64,000 nucleotides of DNA from Paraglaciecola sp. 20A4 (GTDB taxonomy: Bacteria > Pseudomonadota > Gammaproteobacteria > Enterobacterales > Alteromonadaceae), in the NCBI RefSeq assembly GCF_011378905.1, contig NZ_WTPY01000001.1, positions 124,001-188,000 of the forward strand. The letters run 5' to 3'. The notes beneath the pieces are model-generated. The model ran no database searches. It worked only from the letters and a program-made list of their open reading frames with translations, and had not been told where the DNA came from. Below are positions 19,423 to 27,724 of the stretch, piece by piece (positions within the stretch are counted from its first letter, which is position 1; every line of letters starts with the position of its first letter). Position numbers and translations under genes: made by a program.

Positions 19423-19875
19423 GTGGACAAAGATGCCAGTTATATTGCCAAAAAGAGCAGAGCTGTCAGTTACATATTGGTTGCTGATGATGACGTAGAT
19501 GACCAAGAGTTAATTCAAGATGCGTTTTTAGATAATGGAATTGTTTTAGATAAGCTCCGTTTTGTGGATGATGGCGAAGAACTGATCGACTTTTTAAATA
19601 ATGCTAAAGTTTTACCTAGTATTATCTTGTTAGATTTAAATATGCCACGCAAATCAGGTAGAGAGTCTTTAGCTGAAATTAAGCAAAACCCCACCTTGAA
19701 ACACATTCCAGTGATTATGTTCACTACTTCGGACTCTGAAGTCGATATTAACGAGTGCCACATGATTGGGTGTAATGCGTATTTAACAAAACCTAATAAC
19801 TACATTGAGCTGGTTTCACTAATCAAAGATGTTATTAGTTTCTGGTTTCTGCAAGCGAAAATTCAATGCAATTAG
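19423..19875 (+). CDS. Single-domain response regulator (phytochrome-associated, Rcp1-like)
   Basis: CheY-like receiver with no output domain. Seen: the acidic pair in LVADDDVDDQELI, the phosphoacceptor aspartate in IILLDLNMPRKSG, Thr in VIMFTTSDSE and Lys in AYLTKPNN. The DDxxD start and the NMPRKSGRE segment are typical of Rcp1-type regulators paired with phytochromes. I chose GTG at 19423 with AAAGG about 11 bases upstream; GTG at 19414 is also in frame but too close to that site. Light input from the upstream kinase probably passes through this protein to an unknown target, for example a histidine phosphotransfer protein. Confidence 0.88.
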   Translation: MDKDASYIAKKSRAVSYILVADDDVDDQELIQDAFLDNGIVLDKLRFVDDGEELIDFLNNAKVLPSIILLDLNMPRKSGRESLAEIKQNPTLKHIPVIMFTTSDSEVDINECHMIGCNAYLTKPNNYIELVSLIKDVISFWFLQAKIQCN

Positions 19876-19936
19876 GCGGGGTTGGATTATAAATAGTGCG
19901 TAGCTATCTCGGTTAGACACTCCCTGTTCATATTAT

Positions 19937-20644
19937 TTACTTAGCGGCGTAGATCACATTACTATTCTTAGCCATTATCACGCGTTGTGCGCTAACGACA
20001 AAACGTAAGGTCGGCTGCGGTAATATCGAATTAAATGGATAACAAGTTATTAGAGTGAGTTGATCTTGATTTTGAGATTCGATTATTTGGGTTTGACTCT
20101 GATCCACAATAAATTTTTTTGTCACCCGATATTGCCCTTTTCCTTTCTGCGTTTCTACCTCAATTAAATCCCCATTATTGAGGTACTGAAGCGCCGAAAA
20201 GTGGGTATCTCTGTGACCTGTTATTACACTATTACCGCCTTCGAACGGCAGTGGCGTTGCGCTCATATGCCCTGGACCAAATGCCATTGTACGTCCTGAC
20301 GCCCCAGCCAATACATATAATGATTGCTGGGCGAATTGTAATTTAGCCACAGGGTAGGTGTCTGCCCAAGGCCATGGTTTAATGTTTTGATTTTGCTTAA
20401 CAGTGTTTAACATTATGCGTGGTTTACTTGCTGCAAACGCGGTGACCTGTAAAGCATTTTGCCAAGCCTGAGCAATTAATACTTGAGCTAATTGTGCTTT
20501 GGCCCACATGTATATGCCATGAGAAAATAACAATCCGCCACTGATTAAGCAGATAAGCGTAACAGCCCGAAAGCGCGCAGTTTTTATGCGCAACCAGCGG
20601 GCTGGCTGCTCTTTTTTTATACTACCTTTTTCGAACGAGCGCAC
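19937..20644 (-). CDS. Class GN sortase (marine proteobacterial type)
   Basis: Transpeptidase anchored in the inner membrane that cleaves LPxT-like sorting signals. An N-terminal helix (about 28-45) is followed by the sortase barrel with catalytic His144 in VITGHRDTHF, Cys201 in TLITCYPF and Arg214 in PTLRFVV, the full triad. It starts at GTG (20644) with GGGGGAG four bases upstream, overlapping the 3' end of the substrate gene by 28 bp, so expression is coupled to its substrate. One sortase with one adjacent substrate is the layout of the dedicated proteobacterial sortase system. Sortases are rare in Gram-negatives. Confidence 0.94.
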   Translation of the reverse strand: MRSFEKGSIKKEQPARWLRIKTARFRAVTLICLISGGLLFSHGIYMWAKAQLAQVLIAQAWQNALQVTAFAASKPRIMLNTVKQNQNIKPWPWADTYPVAKLQFAQQSLYVLAGASGRTMAFGPGHMSATPLPFEGGNSVITGHRDTHFSALQYLNNGDLIEVETQKGKGQYRVTKKFIVDQSQTQIIESQNQDQLTLITCYPFNSILPQPTLRFVVSAQRVIMAKNSNVIYAAK

Positions 20645-22920
20645 AGGGCTCCCCCGATAAGCAATAGCCCTAAAGTTATTTGCAACGGCATATTACTGGC
20701 CGTTTGCGGTAGGTTTCCTGCCAACATAGTGGAGCCTGCTGATATGTTGTGATGAACAGGCTGGTCTTTGCTGGTTTCATTGGTGGGCTTGGATATTTTC
20801 TCATCAATAGCAACTAAGCTAGTGAACTGGCTAACAATATGATGTTTTAGGGCAAGCTGAGTGATGCTGTCTTGCCACTTTTGACGCATGTCTTGGTCTG
20901 TTTCTCTGCGTAAAGTATTGCTTAATTGAGTGATTTTCTGGCGTGCCCACGCCACGCCTAAGCCTGCACGTTGTGGTGTGGGGCTCAGTGGCATACGTAC
21001 TGACCATGGCAGCGCCGATTGTCGTCCCGTTACTTTTATAGCATTGTCGGGTTGTTGCACAGTTGCGTCGTTTTCGCTGTGAAGCACCGGCACCCTATAA
21101 TGAATAACAACTGGCTGATTAGCATATAAATCTGGAATGACACTCGGGTAAAACTCTGTATCTCTGACAAAGTCGATATGGATATCTTGCATCACGGGAG
21201 TGGTGAGTTTAGTAAAGAGTTTACGCATTTTTTGCTGAACTTGATTTACATCGCCTATGTAAGTGAACGTGCCGCGACCCGCTTGTGCTGCTTGAGTCAT
21301 AAAGTAGCTGTTGGGCGCAGAGCCAATACCCACCGTGAACAGTCGGCTGTTATTCAGCTCGTTTTCAATAAGACTCATTAATGCATCTTCGTTGCTAACA
21401 CTGCCATCGGTGATAAAAACGACTTGGCGCAGCGCCGAGTTAGTAGGTGAAGTGCCTTCGTTATTTGTTGCCGTTTTAGTGTGTAAAGCGAGCGTTAAAG
21501 CGGAAGCCATTTCGGTACCGCCATCGGCAATTAATCCAGATACCCAGTTTTTAGCGCGCTGAATATTCCCGGCACTGGCTGGCATTGCGTGATCCCATAG
21601 GGGTCTTGGTTGGTCATTAAACTCAATAATATTTACCCGATCGTCGGTATGTAACTGGTTTAAGGCGAATGCGACCGCTTGTTTGGCTTGTATGATTGAC
21701 TCGCCAGCCATAGAGCCTGATGTGTCGAGCAAAAGAATAACGTCTCTTGGCATGCGTTGGTTGTTATGTGGGTCTTGCAACGGAGGTGTCAACATTACAA
21801 GGCCGTACCGATACCCACCTTGGGTTTCACTAGCTTGGGTTTCACTAGCTTGGGTTTCACTAAAATGTGCGGCACTGGGTAAATCACTTGCAGCGGGACG
21901 CCACGTTAAACTGAAATCCTGATTAGCCGGTTGATCCTTAGTAAAACTGATATAGAAGCGCTTTATTTCATCACTGCTCGTGTCTTCATTTTTTGGCGAT
22001 ATGGTTACCTTGTGGTGCTCACTGACAATATCATTAGCATTGAGTAAAAAGCCGCTGTCTAGATCCACGCTAATACGAATGGGGTTAGTGCTTTCAGCAA
22101 CAGGTTTTATTTGTTGGCTTAAGGCTGCAGTACTTGAAGCCCAGCCTTGGTCGTTCACATTTGCCACGATACTTTTAGTTTGGGCATTGCGGGTAGTGGG
22201 GGAGTAGCGAGGGGTTATCGTCATAGGAAAGCGCAAGCTAAAAGTTTGCTCATCAAAGCCTACGACTTGTTGATATTCAATGGTGATACTCAACGATTCC
22301 AGTGGGCCTATATTGGCTATCGCATTGGTGAATAAGTTAGGACGGCGTTGTTCGATTAAACTGGCTTTTCTGCCTTGGCTTTGGGCTTTTTCAAAATGTG
22401 CTTTAGCTTGCTCCTTAGGCATGATTTTTCCGCTAATGACTCGCTCACCTATGGTCATGCTGAGATGATCTACCGCAGCATTTTCAGGTAGCGGAAAGGC
22501 ATAAATACCGTTCACCCAATTCTGACTTGGATTATGAAAACGCTGGGTGACTTGGGTGCGGGCAATCATGCCTGTCACGCTAATTTTTACCTCTGTACTT
22601 AATAGAGGACTCAACTGATAACGGCGCTTGTGTTCAAGAACGCCGCTTTCGCTTTGCATATTATTTTGCTCATTTGGTGGCTCGTGGCGGGTATAAAATA
22701 GGCTGCCTTGTGCAACATCATTAATGCTGTCAACATATACGTTTTGCGGTATTTGTTTATCTGCGACTACTTGGCGGTATTTGACTGGGCTTTGCTGTTC
22801 TTTGTGCATAATGTCTCCATTGCGCTCTGGTTGAATCAAGTACTGGGACGCGGCACTGTGCAATACACCTACTGTGCAAATCACCAGCAATAAACCGCTA
22901 AGTTTGAGTAAAAGGGACAT
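20617..22920 (-). CDS. Sortase target protein with VIT and von Willebrand A domains
   Basis: 767-residue dedicated substrate of the neighbouring sortase. Order: N-terminal signal/membrane segment (about 5-25); VIT domain (about 98-235, as in inter-alpha-trypsin inhibitor heavy chains); linker with a SETQA triplet repeat (354-368); von Willebrand A domain (about 391-560) with the metal-site motif DTSGS at 399-403; and a C-terminal sorting signal made of LPQTA (737-741), a hydrophobic stretch and the basic tail ARSKKVV. The intact metal site suggests metal-dependent adhesion to a ligand. It sits 27 bp after pdsO and overlaps the sortase gene. GGAGAACAGGA precedes the ATG. Confidence 0.94.
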   Translation of the reverse strand: MSLLLKLSGLLLVICTVGVLHSAASQYLIQPERNGDIMHKEQQSPVKYRQVVADKQIPQNVYVDSINDVAQGSLFYTRHEPPNEQNNMQSESGVLEHKRRYQLSPLLSTEVKISVTGMIARTQVTQRFHNPSQNWVNGIYAFPLPENAAVDHLSMTIGERVISGKIMPKEQAKAHFEKAQSQGRKASLIEQRRPNLFTNAIANIGPLESLSITIEYQQVVGFDEQTFSLRFPMTITPRYSPTTRNAQTKSIVANVNDQGWASSTAALSQQIKPVAESTNPIRISVDLDSGFLLNANDIVSEHHKVTISPKNEDTSSDEIKRFYISFTKDQPANQDFSLTWRPAASDLPSAAHFSETQASETQASETQGGYRYGLVMLTPPLQDPHNNQRMPRDVILLLDTSGSMAGESIIQAKQAVAFALNQLHTDDRVNIIEFNDQPRPLWDHAMPASAGNIQRAKNWVSGLIADGGTEMASALTLALHTKTATNNEGTSPTNSALRQVVFITDGSVSNEDALMSLIENELNNSRLFTVGIGSAPNSYFMTQAAQAGRGTFTYIGDVNQVQQKMRKLFTKLTTPVMQDIHIDFVRDTEFYPSVIPDLYANQPVVIHYRVPVLHSENDATVQQPDNAIKVTGRQSALPWSVRMPLSPTPQRAGLGVAWARQKITQLSNTLRRETDQDMRQKWQDSITQLALKHHIVSQFTSLVAIDEKISKPTNETSKDQPVHHNISAGSTMLAGNLPQTASNMPLQITLGLLLIGGALCARSKKVV
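21820..21862. repeat. In-frame 15-bp tandem repeat, about three copies
   Basis: The unit TTGGGTTTCACTAGC occurs at 21820, 21835 and 21850 (the last copy diverges at its end). It encodes SETQA/SETQA/SETQG in the linker between the VIT and vWA domains of the sortase target. Copy-number change would keep the frame and alter linker length. Confidence 0.9.
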
Positions 22921-22947
22921 TCCTGTTCTCCGTTTGATTTGACTATA

Positions 22948-23706
22948 TTATTGGGTTGCAGCCGTCATGATTGACGTTGATGGGGCGTTACCGATGGAAA
23001 CCGTTACTTTACGAGCGAAAAATAATCCTTCCAGATCATCTTTTACAGCCAACTCTTGGGTCTCACCAAACGATTCGGTGCGCAGTTGGCTAGAATTGAC
23101 GTTTTGATTAATAAGATATTTTTTTACACTGATAGCGCGTTGTTGTGAAAGCGCCTGATTGAAATGTGAATTACCTCGTTCATCAGCGTATCCCGCTAAT
23201 GTAGCGTGTAATTCAGGCGACTGGCGCAGCCACTGGGCGAACAAGTTTAATTGGCGTTGGTAGTGAGGTTCTATTAGATAAGAGCCAGTGCGAAATTGAA
23301 TGCTGGTTTCAATCGATGACATACTCGTTACATTGTCAATTCCCTTAGTCTCTATTGTCTCTAAGCTAGCCAATTGTGCCATGCTTTGCTGGTGCATCCG
23401 ACTATTCGCTGACTGCAAGGCGAGTAATTGTTGTTCTTTATTCACTAAGGCAGCTTCTGAACGAGCAAGCGCTTTGTCGTTATTAACATCATTGGCAATA
23501 AATAAACCAAATATCGCTCCCACCACTGCGCCGGCGGGGCCAGCGATGGCCGTACCTAATAATGCACCTGAACCAAATCCCAGTGCGTCGTTTTGCGTGT
23601 TTTGCTTTTTTAAAGCGGGCGCCGCGCTCGTGTTAGCTAAAGCAAGTGGTGAAATTGCTTGGTTGATAATGAGTGATAGGGTTAACGCGATGGCTGCATA
23701 TTTCAT
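22948..23706 (-). CDS. pdsO: Sortase-associated OmpA-like protein PdsO
   Basis: Secreted or outer-membrane-associated protein of 252 residues. A signal peptide ends near SPLALA, followed by a glycine-zipper hydrophobic stretch (LGFGSGALLGTAIAGPAGAVVGAIFG), a coiled region (ALARSEAALVNKEQQLLALQ) and a C-terminal OmpA domain (FRTGSYLIEPHYQRQL, LAGYADERGNSHFNQALSQQRA) that binds peptidoglycan in its family. The ATG at 23706 has GGAG six bases upstream; a TTG four codons earlier is part of that site. First gene of the pdsO-target-sortase operon and divergent from pdsR. It probably links the sorted protein or sortase machinery to the cell wall; that is inference. Confidence 0.92.
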   Translation of the reverse strand: MKYAAIALTLSLIINQAISPLALANTSAAPALKKQNTQNDALGFGSGALLGTAIAGPAGAVVGAIFGLFIANDVNNDKALARSEAALVNKEQQLLALQSANSRMHQQSMAQLASLETIETKGIDNVTSMSSIETSIQFRTGSYLIEPHYQRQLNLFAQWLRQSPELHATLAGYADERGNSHFNQALSQQRAISVKKYLINQNVNSSQLRTESFGETQELAVKDDLEGLFFARKVTVSIGNAPSTSIMTAATQ

Positions 23707-23779
23707 GGCAAACTCCAAATTGTGTGAACAGTTATTTGTTAGCGCTATTACACAGGGACTTTGGGGCTAATTAGTGGGT

Positions 23780-23832
23780 GAAAAATGGCAATCTGTGGGG
23801 CAATTGTGGCGAAAAAATGGAATTTGCTGTGG
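23780..23832. promoter_or_regulatory. Direct repeats in the divergent pdsO/pdsR promoter region
   Basis: Two similar blocks, GAAAAATGGCAATCTGTGG (23780-23798) and a second at 23811-23832 reading GAAAAAATGG...CTGTGG, start 31 bp apart, about three helical turns. They lie between the divergent sortase operon and the regulator pair and are candidate binding sites for PdsR. Function is inferred from position and repetition only. Confidence 0.4.
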
Positions 23833-23893
23833 TACGTCAAAACTGCCGGTATTTTAGGATATAGTGAGCGCACAAATTCCAATGAGAGTAGTT

Positions 23894-24595
23894 ATGTCCC
23901 AACGTATTGCGCTAGTAGAAGATGATCTCGCTATTCGGGAAAATTACGCAGGGGCGCTAAAAAAGCAAGGTTACGACGTTATTTGTTATCCAAATAGGCA
24001 ACAAGCAGAGCAAGGCTTTGCCCAGCGCCTACCTGACTTAGCGATCATCGATATTGGCCTACAGGATGAAATAGATGGCGGTTTTATGGTATGCCAGCAG
24101 TTGCGCAGTTTATCTAAAACGTTGCCAATCATATTTTTCACCGCCCGAGATAACGACTACGACATTATTTGCGGTTTACGAATGGGCGCAGACGATTACT
24201 TGACCAAAGATATTAGCCTACCTCACTTACTGGCGCGTATTGCGGCATTGTTTCGCCGAGTGTCTTTGCTGAATCAGCCTCAACTATCCGAAGACGTAAT
24301 TCAGACAGGTGCGTTGAGTATTGACAGTAAACGCATGACAGTTAGTTGGAAAGAGCAGGGTATAGAACTGACAGTGACCGAGTTTTGGATGCTGCATGCT
24401 ATTGCTAAATATGCTGGACATGTAAAGAGTCGCCAACAATTGATGGATGAATCTAAGATGGTGGTTGACGACAGTACTATTACCTCTCATATCAAACGTA
24501 TTCGTAAGAAATTTCAGCAAGCGGATAGCGAATTTGATCGTATCGAAACGGTTTACGGCATGGGTTATCGCTGGAAAAATGGAGTTGAAAAATAA
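23894..24595 (+). CDS. pdsR: Dedicated sortase-system response regulator PdsR
   Basis: OmpR-type DNA-binding response regulator, about 233 residues. Receiver domain with LVEDDLAIRENY, phosphoacceptor Asp in LAIIDIGLQDE, Thr in IFFTARDND and Lys in DYLTKDIS; winged-helix output with TVTEFWMLHAIAKYAGHVKSRQQLM and DDSTITSHIKRIRKKF. I chose the ATG at 23894 (GAGAG five bases upstream) because the receiver begins at once; an ATG at 23882 and a GTG at 23864 are also in frame. It is paired with the kinase that starts 6 bp downstream and probably controls the divergent pdsO operon. Confidence 0.93.
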   Translation: MSQRIALVEDDLAIRENYAGALKKQGYDVICYPNRQQAEQGFAQRLPDLAIIDIGLQDEIDGGFMVCQQLRSLSKTLPIIFFTARDNDYDIICGLRMGADDYLTKDISLPHLLARIAALFRRVSLLNQPQLSEDVIQTGALSIDSKRMTVSWKEQGIELTVTEFWMLHAIAKYAGHVKSRQQLMDESKMVVDDSTITSHIKRIRKKFQQADSEFDRIETVYGMGYRWKNGVEK

Positions 24596-24601
24596 TCTAC
24601 T

Positions 24602-26818
24602 ATGCCCAGCTCATCCAGTCATCCAGTAAATAAATCTCCAATAAGACGACCATTTCGTCTGCGTTTTGGTATCCGCGTAAAGTTACTGGCTCTATCGTTA
24701 TTTTTATTTGCTATTCCCTGGCTGGGATATAAATTCGTGTGGGAGTTAGAAAGTTACCTGCGCATAGGGCAAGAGCAAACCATGGTCGGTACTGCTCGAG
24801 CGGTGGCAACCGCGCTTCACGAACGTCCTTCTTTGTTCGATACGCAAAGTGCTTACTTAACGGATGTGAAACCTGGCACTGACCTTTACGCGCATAAAAT
24901 TCACGATCCCATTCGTCTGGACGGTAATTTGGATGACTGGCTCGACTATCAACACTTGAGTATTGAGTATGGGCAAGCTCACTTATTGAATTTCGACCAT
25001 GAATATCAGCCTGATAGTTTTCACTTTAGGCATATGGTCGGGCAGTTCGGTTTGTATTTATACGCCATGTTTGAAGTAACCGACGAGACAGTGCTGTTGC
25101 GTAATAGGGATAGTTTACGAGTTGATCGTAATGACTACCTGCAAATAGCGATGACAGCGCCAGACGGAAGCTTCAAACGCTATGTGGTTGCGCCGCAGGA
25201 AGCCGGGTGGGTGAATGCTTATTTACTATCGGAGCCGTTGGACTCTATGCGACCAGTGGCGCTAGAAACCCAAATTCAAGGGCGCTGGCTGAATACAGAG
25301 CAAGGCTACAATATTGAACTACGTTTTCCACTCGGCATGATGAGCAGTAAAATTGCTTTTGCCATAACCGATGTGGATGATCCCGTTACGCGCAGAATGC
25401 GTTATCGCATTGGTACTGCTAATCCGAACAAAGTTGATGCTCTTGGCACCGTGTTGGTGCCATCACCAGAAATAGAAAAAATTATCAAAGGCCTTAAGTA
25501 TTCCAATGCGCGGGTATGGGTGATTGATAAACATAAACGAGTATTAGCGCGCTCGGGAAGTATCCATAAATCTGTAGGATTGAGCGCGACGGCTTACGCG
25601 GCTGAAAACTCAGATGCCACTGAATGGTGGCAAAAAATAGAACGTGATTGGTTACTGCCTATTTACTACCAAATTTTAACTAAGCCTCCAGCAGATTTCA
25701 TTGATGACTTGCAAGATGCTTATGCGCTGCAGGGCCAAGATATTAATGACGCATTGGCGGGCACCCCTGCTTCGTTGTGGCGTTTAAGTCCAGACAATAA
25801 AGCGGTGATACTATCTGCTGCGCACCCTATATATATTGATGAAAAAGTAATGGGTGCGGTGGTTGTTGAGCAAACGACGAATGGTATACGGACCCTGAGA
25901 AACCGTGCGCTAGAAAAACTTTTTCATGTGATTTTAGCTGTGATGGGACTGGGCACCTTAGCCTTATTTTTGTTTGCGTCACGTATGTCATTTCGTATTC
26001 GTAAGCTAAGAAACCAAACCGAAGCGGCTATCGATAGTAACGGCAAGATAGTGGCAACGATCCCTAATGCCAATGCGCGAGATGAAATTGGCGACTTGGC
26101 CACCACGTTTAATATCGTACTGGAGAAATTAGGACAATATAACGCCTATTTACAAAACATGTCGGCACGCTTGTCTCACGAATTACGTACGCCAGTGGCG
26201 ATTGTTAAATCGTCCCTGGAGAATTTACAGCTTAGTGAGCAAAGCTCAGAAGATGCACAATATATTGATCGGGCGCAACTGGGTATAAAACGCCTGAGTA
26301 CGATCTTAAACAATATGAGCGAGGCAACTCGCCTAGAACAGGCAATTCAAAGCAGTGAACGTGAAGAGTTTGATATAACTGCGCTGCTAGAAGGGTATGT
26401 GGCGGGTTATCGAATGACGTATTCCAGCCATGAATTTACCTTTATTAATCAACATGAAGGCACCATGCTTTCGGGTTCGCCAGACTTGTTTGGACAAATG
26501 CTGGATAAAATAATCGCTAATGCGCTGGAATTTAGCCCAATCCATACAGTCATAAAGGTTACCTTCGAGCAAAGTGGCAATCATCATTTGCTCTCGATCG
26601 ATAATGACGGTCCACCTTTACCACATGATATGCAAGACAAGTTGTTCGACTCAATGGTTTCAGTGCGAAGTGAGCATGGCTCTGCGCAACCCCATCTTGG
26701 TCTAGGATTATATATGGCTAAAGTTATTGCCCAGTTCCATGGGGCAGATATTCAAATTGAAAATCGACTAACTGCAGACGGCGAACATCTTGGTGTGCGC
26801 GTAACCCTTACCTTCTAG
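24602..26818 (+). CDS. pdsS: Dedicated sortase-system histidine kinase PdsS
   Basis: Membrane histidine kinase, 738 residues. First membrane helix about 27-46, a large periplasmic region (about 50-435), second helix about 440-460, HAMP linker, HisKA with SARLSHELRTPVAI (phosphorylated His526), and HATPase with KIIANALEFSP, DNDGPPLP and LGLGLYMAK. The periplasmic part contains IRLDGNLDDW (105-113), resembling the opening motif of family 9 carbohydrate-binding modules, followed by further beta-strand-like segments. It probably senses an envelope or sugar ligand and drives PdsR. The pairing with sortase, target and PdsO defines the dedicated system. Confidence 0.93.
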   Translation: MPSSSSHPVNKSPIRRPFRLRFGIRVKLLALSLFLFAIPWLGYKFVWELESYLRIGQEQTMVGTARAVATALHERPSLFDTQSAYLTDVKPGTDLYAHKIHDPIRLDGNLDDWLDYQHLSIEYGQAHLLNFDHEYQPDSFHFRHMVGQFGLYLYAMFEVTDETVLLRNRDSLRVDRNDYLQIAMTAPDGSFKRYVVAPQEAGWVNAYLLSEPLDSMRPVALETQIQGRWLNTEQGYNIELRFPLGMMSSKIAFAITDVDDPVTRRMRYRIGTANPNKVDALGTVLVPSPEIEKIIKGLKYSNARVWVIDKHKRVLARSGSIHKSVGLSATAYAAENSDATEWWQKIERDWLLPIYYQILTKPPADFIDDLQDAYALQGQDINDALAGTPASLWRLSPDNKAVILSAAHPIYIDEKVMGAVVVEQTTNGIRTLRNRALEKLFHVILAVMGLGTLALFLFASRMSFRIRKLRNQTEAAIDSNGKIVATIPNANARDEIGDLATTFNIVLEKLGQYNAYLQNMSARLSHELRTPVAIVKSSLENLQLSEQSSEDAQYIDRAQLGIKRLSTILNNMSEATRLEQAIQSSEREEFDITALLEGYVAGYRMTYSSHEFTFINQHEGTMLSGSPDLFGQMLDKIIANALEFSPIHTVIKVTFEQSGNHHLLSIDNDGPPLPHDMQDKLFDSMVSVRSEHGSAQPHLGLGLYMAKVIAQFHGADIQIENRLTADGEHLGVRVTLTF

Positions 26819-26824
26819 GGGATA

Positions 26825-27403
26825 TCAATTAGCGTTGTTGCTCTGAGTCAAAACAGGATATAACTCTGGGTGTAAAAAAGGTGCCATAGCCAGCACTATC
26901 GCGTGAGTATAATTACCTTCTCGGGTCGCATTGCCATTGGTCAGTAAGCCAATTGCTCCCCCTTTTTGTTTGATATTTTGCGTGTTAAAGAGTTTGTCCA
27001 TTAATGGCCCTAATTCTTGCCCACCAGCCAAAGCCTGATAAACCAATTCAGGAATGGGCATAATCGCGCCACGCCCAATTGATTGACGTTCATGATTCGC
27101 TATAACAATATAGGCAAATGTAGCTGGGCCATATTCGAACTTATCCACACCGCCCTCCATTGCTATGTAAAAATCGGCTTCGGCATTTTCCTGACAAAAT
27201 TTAACTCGGTTGATTGCACCGATACGCGTTTCTTCACTGGTCATGGGTTGTTCTGCCACGTTTGAAGGGGCGTGCATACCGTGACAGACCACATTGCGTT
27301 CTGGGTAGAGCATAGCGATAGCATTTTTCGCAGCGTTAACCTTTACAGGGTTTTTTGAGCCCACGATGACATATAATGAGCTGGCTGATTCAGATTTGGT
27401 CAC
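26825..27403 (-). CDS. yjjX: Inosine/xanthosine triphosphatase (YjjX/NTPase family)
   Basis: House-cleaning phosphatase that hydrolyses ITP and XTP so that deaminated purines do not enter nucleic acids. 192 residues; seen: VGSKNPVKVNAAKNAI at the start, MTSEETRIGAINRV, EADFYIAMEGGVD, GRGAIMPIPELV and KGGAIGLLTNGNATREGNY, all typical of the family. It is convergent with pdsS, only 6 bp away, and is not otherwise related to the sortase locus. Confidence 0.95.
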   Translation of the reverse strand: MTKSESASSLYVIVGSKNPVKVNAAKNAIAMLYPERNVVCHGMHAPSNVAEQPMTSEETRIGAINRVKFCQENAEADFYIAMEGGVDKFEYGPATFAYIVIANHERQSIGRGAIMPIPELVYQALAGGQELGPLMDKLFNTQNIKQKGGAIGLLTNGNATREGNYTHAIVLAMAPFLHPELYPVLTQSNNAN

Positions 27404-27724
27404 AGTACATTCCTTGCAATTTCAGGTCGATGGGGTTTTATTAACGATACGATATTGTTGCGTGTTATAGGCTAAAAAATAGCGAGCAACATTGTGCTAA
27501 AACGATTTTTGCATAGCAACCTCTTATTCAATTATGATCTTCAGGTTTCGTGCAATACCCAAGGAAATACAACATTATAAAGCCAAGTTCTGTTGCCGCT
27601 AAAACTGATACATTCCTATATTGATTTTTTTTGCTTAACTATTTAAAACAAAAAGTATGATGTAGAGGGTTGGCAACGTATGGTGCAGTGGTATAAAACC
27701 TAGTTAATAAGAGCAGCTGTATAT
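27404..27724. other. Intergenic region yjjX / MBL-fold gene
   Basis: 321 bp between divergent yjjX and the MBL-fold gene. AT-rich; presumably holds both promoters. No repeat, hairpin with a T run or extra reading frame stood out. Confidence 0.4.

Noticed and set aside
21820-21862. Tandem repeat as a CRISPR array
   Set aside because: Units are 15 bp with no spacers and are in frame within a coding gene.
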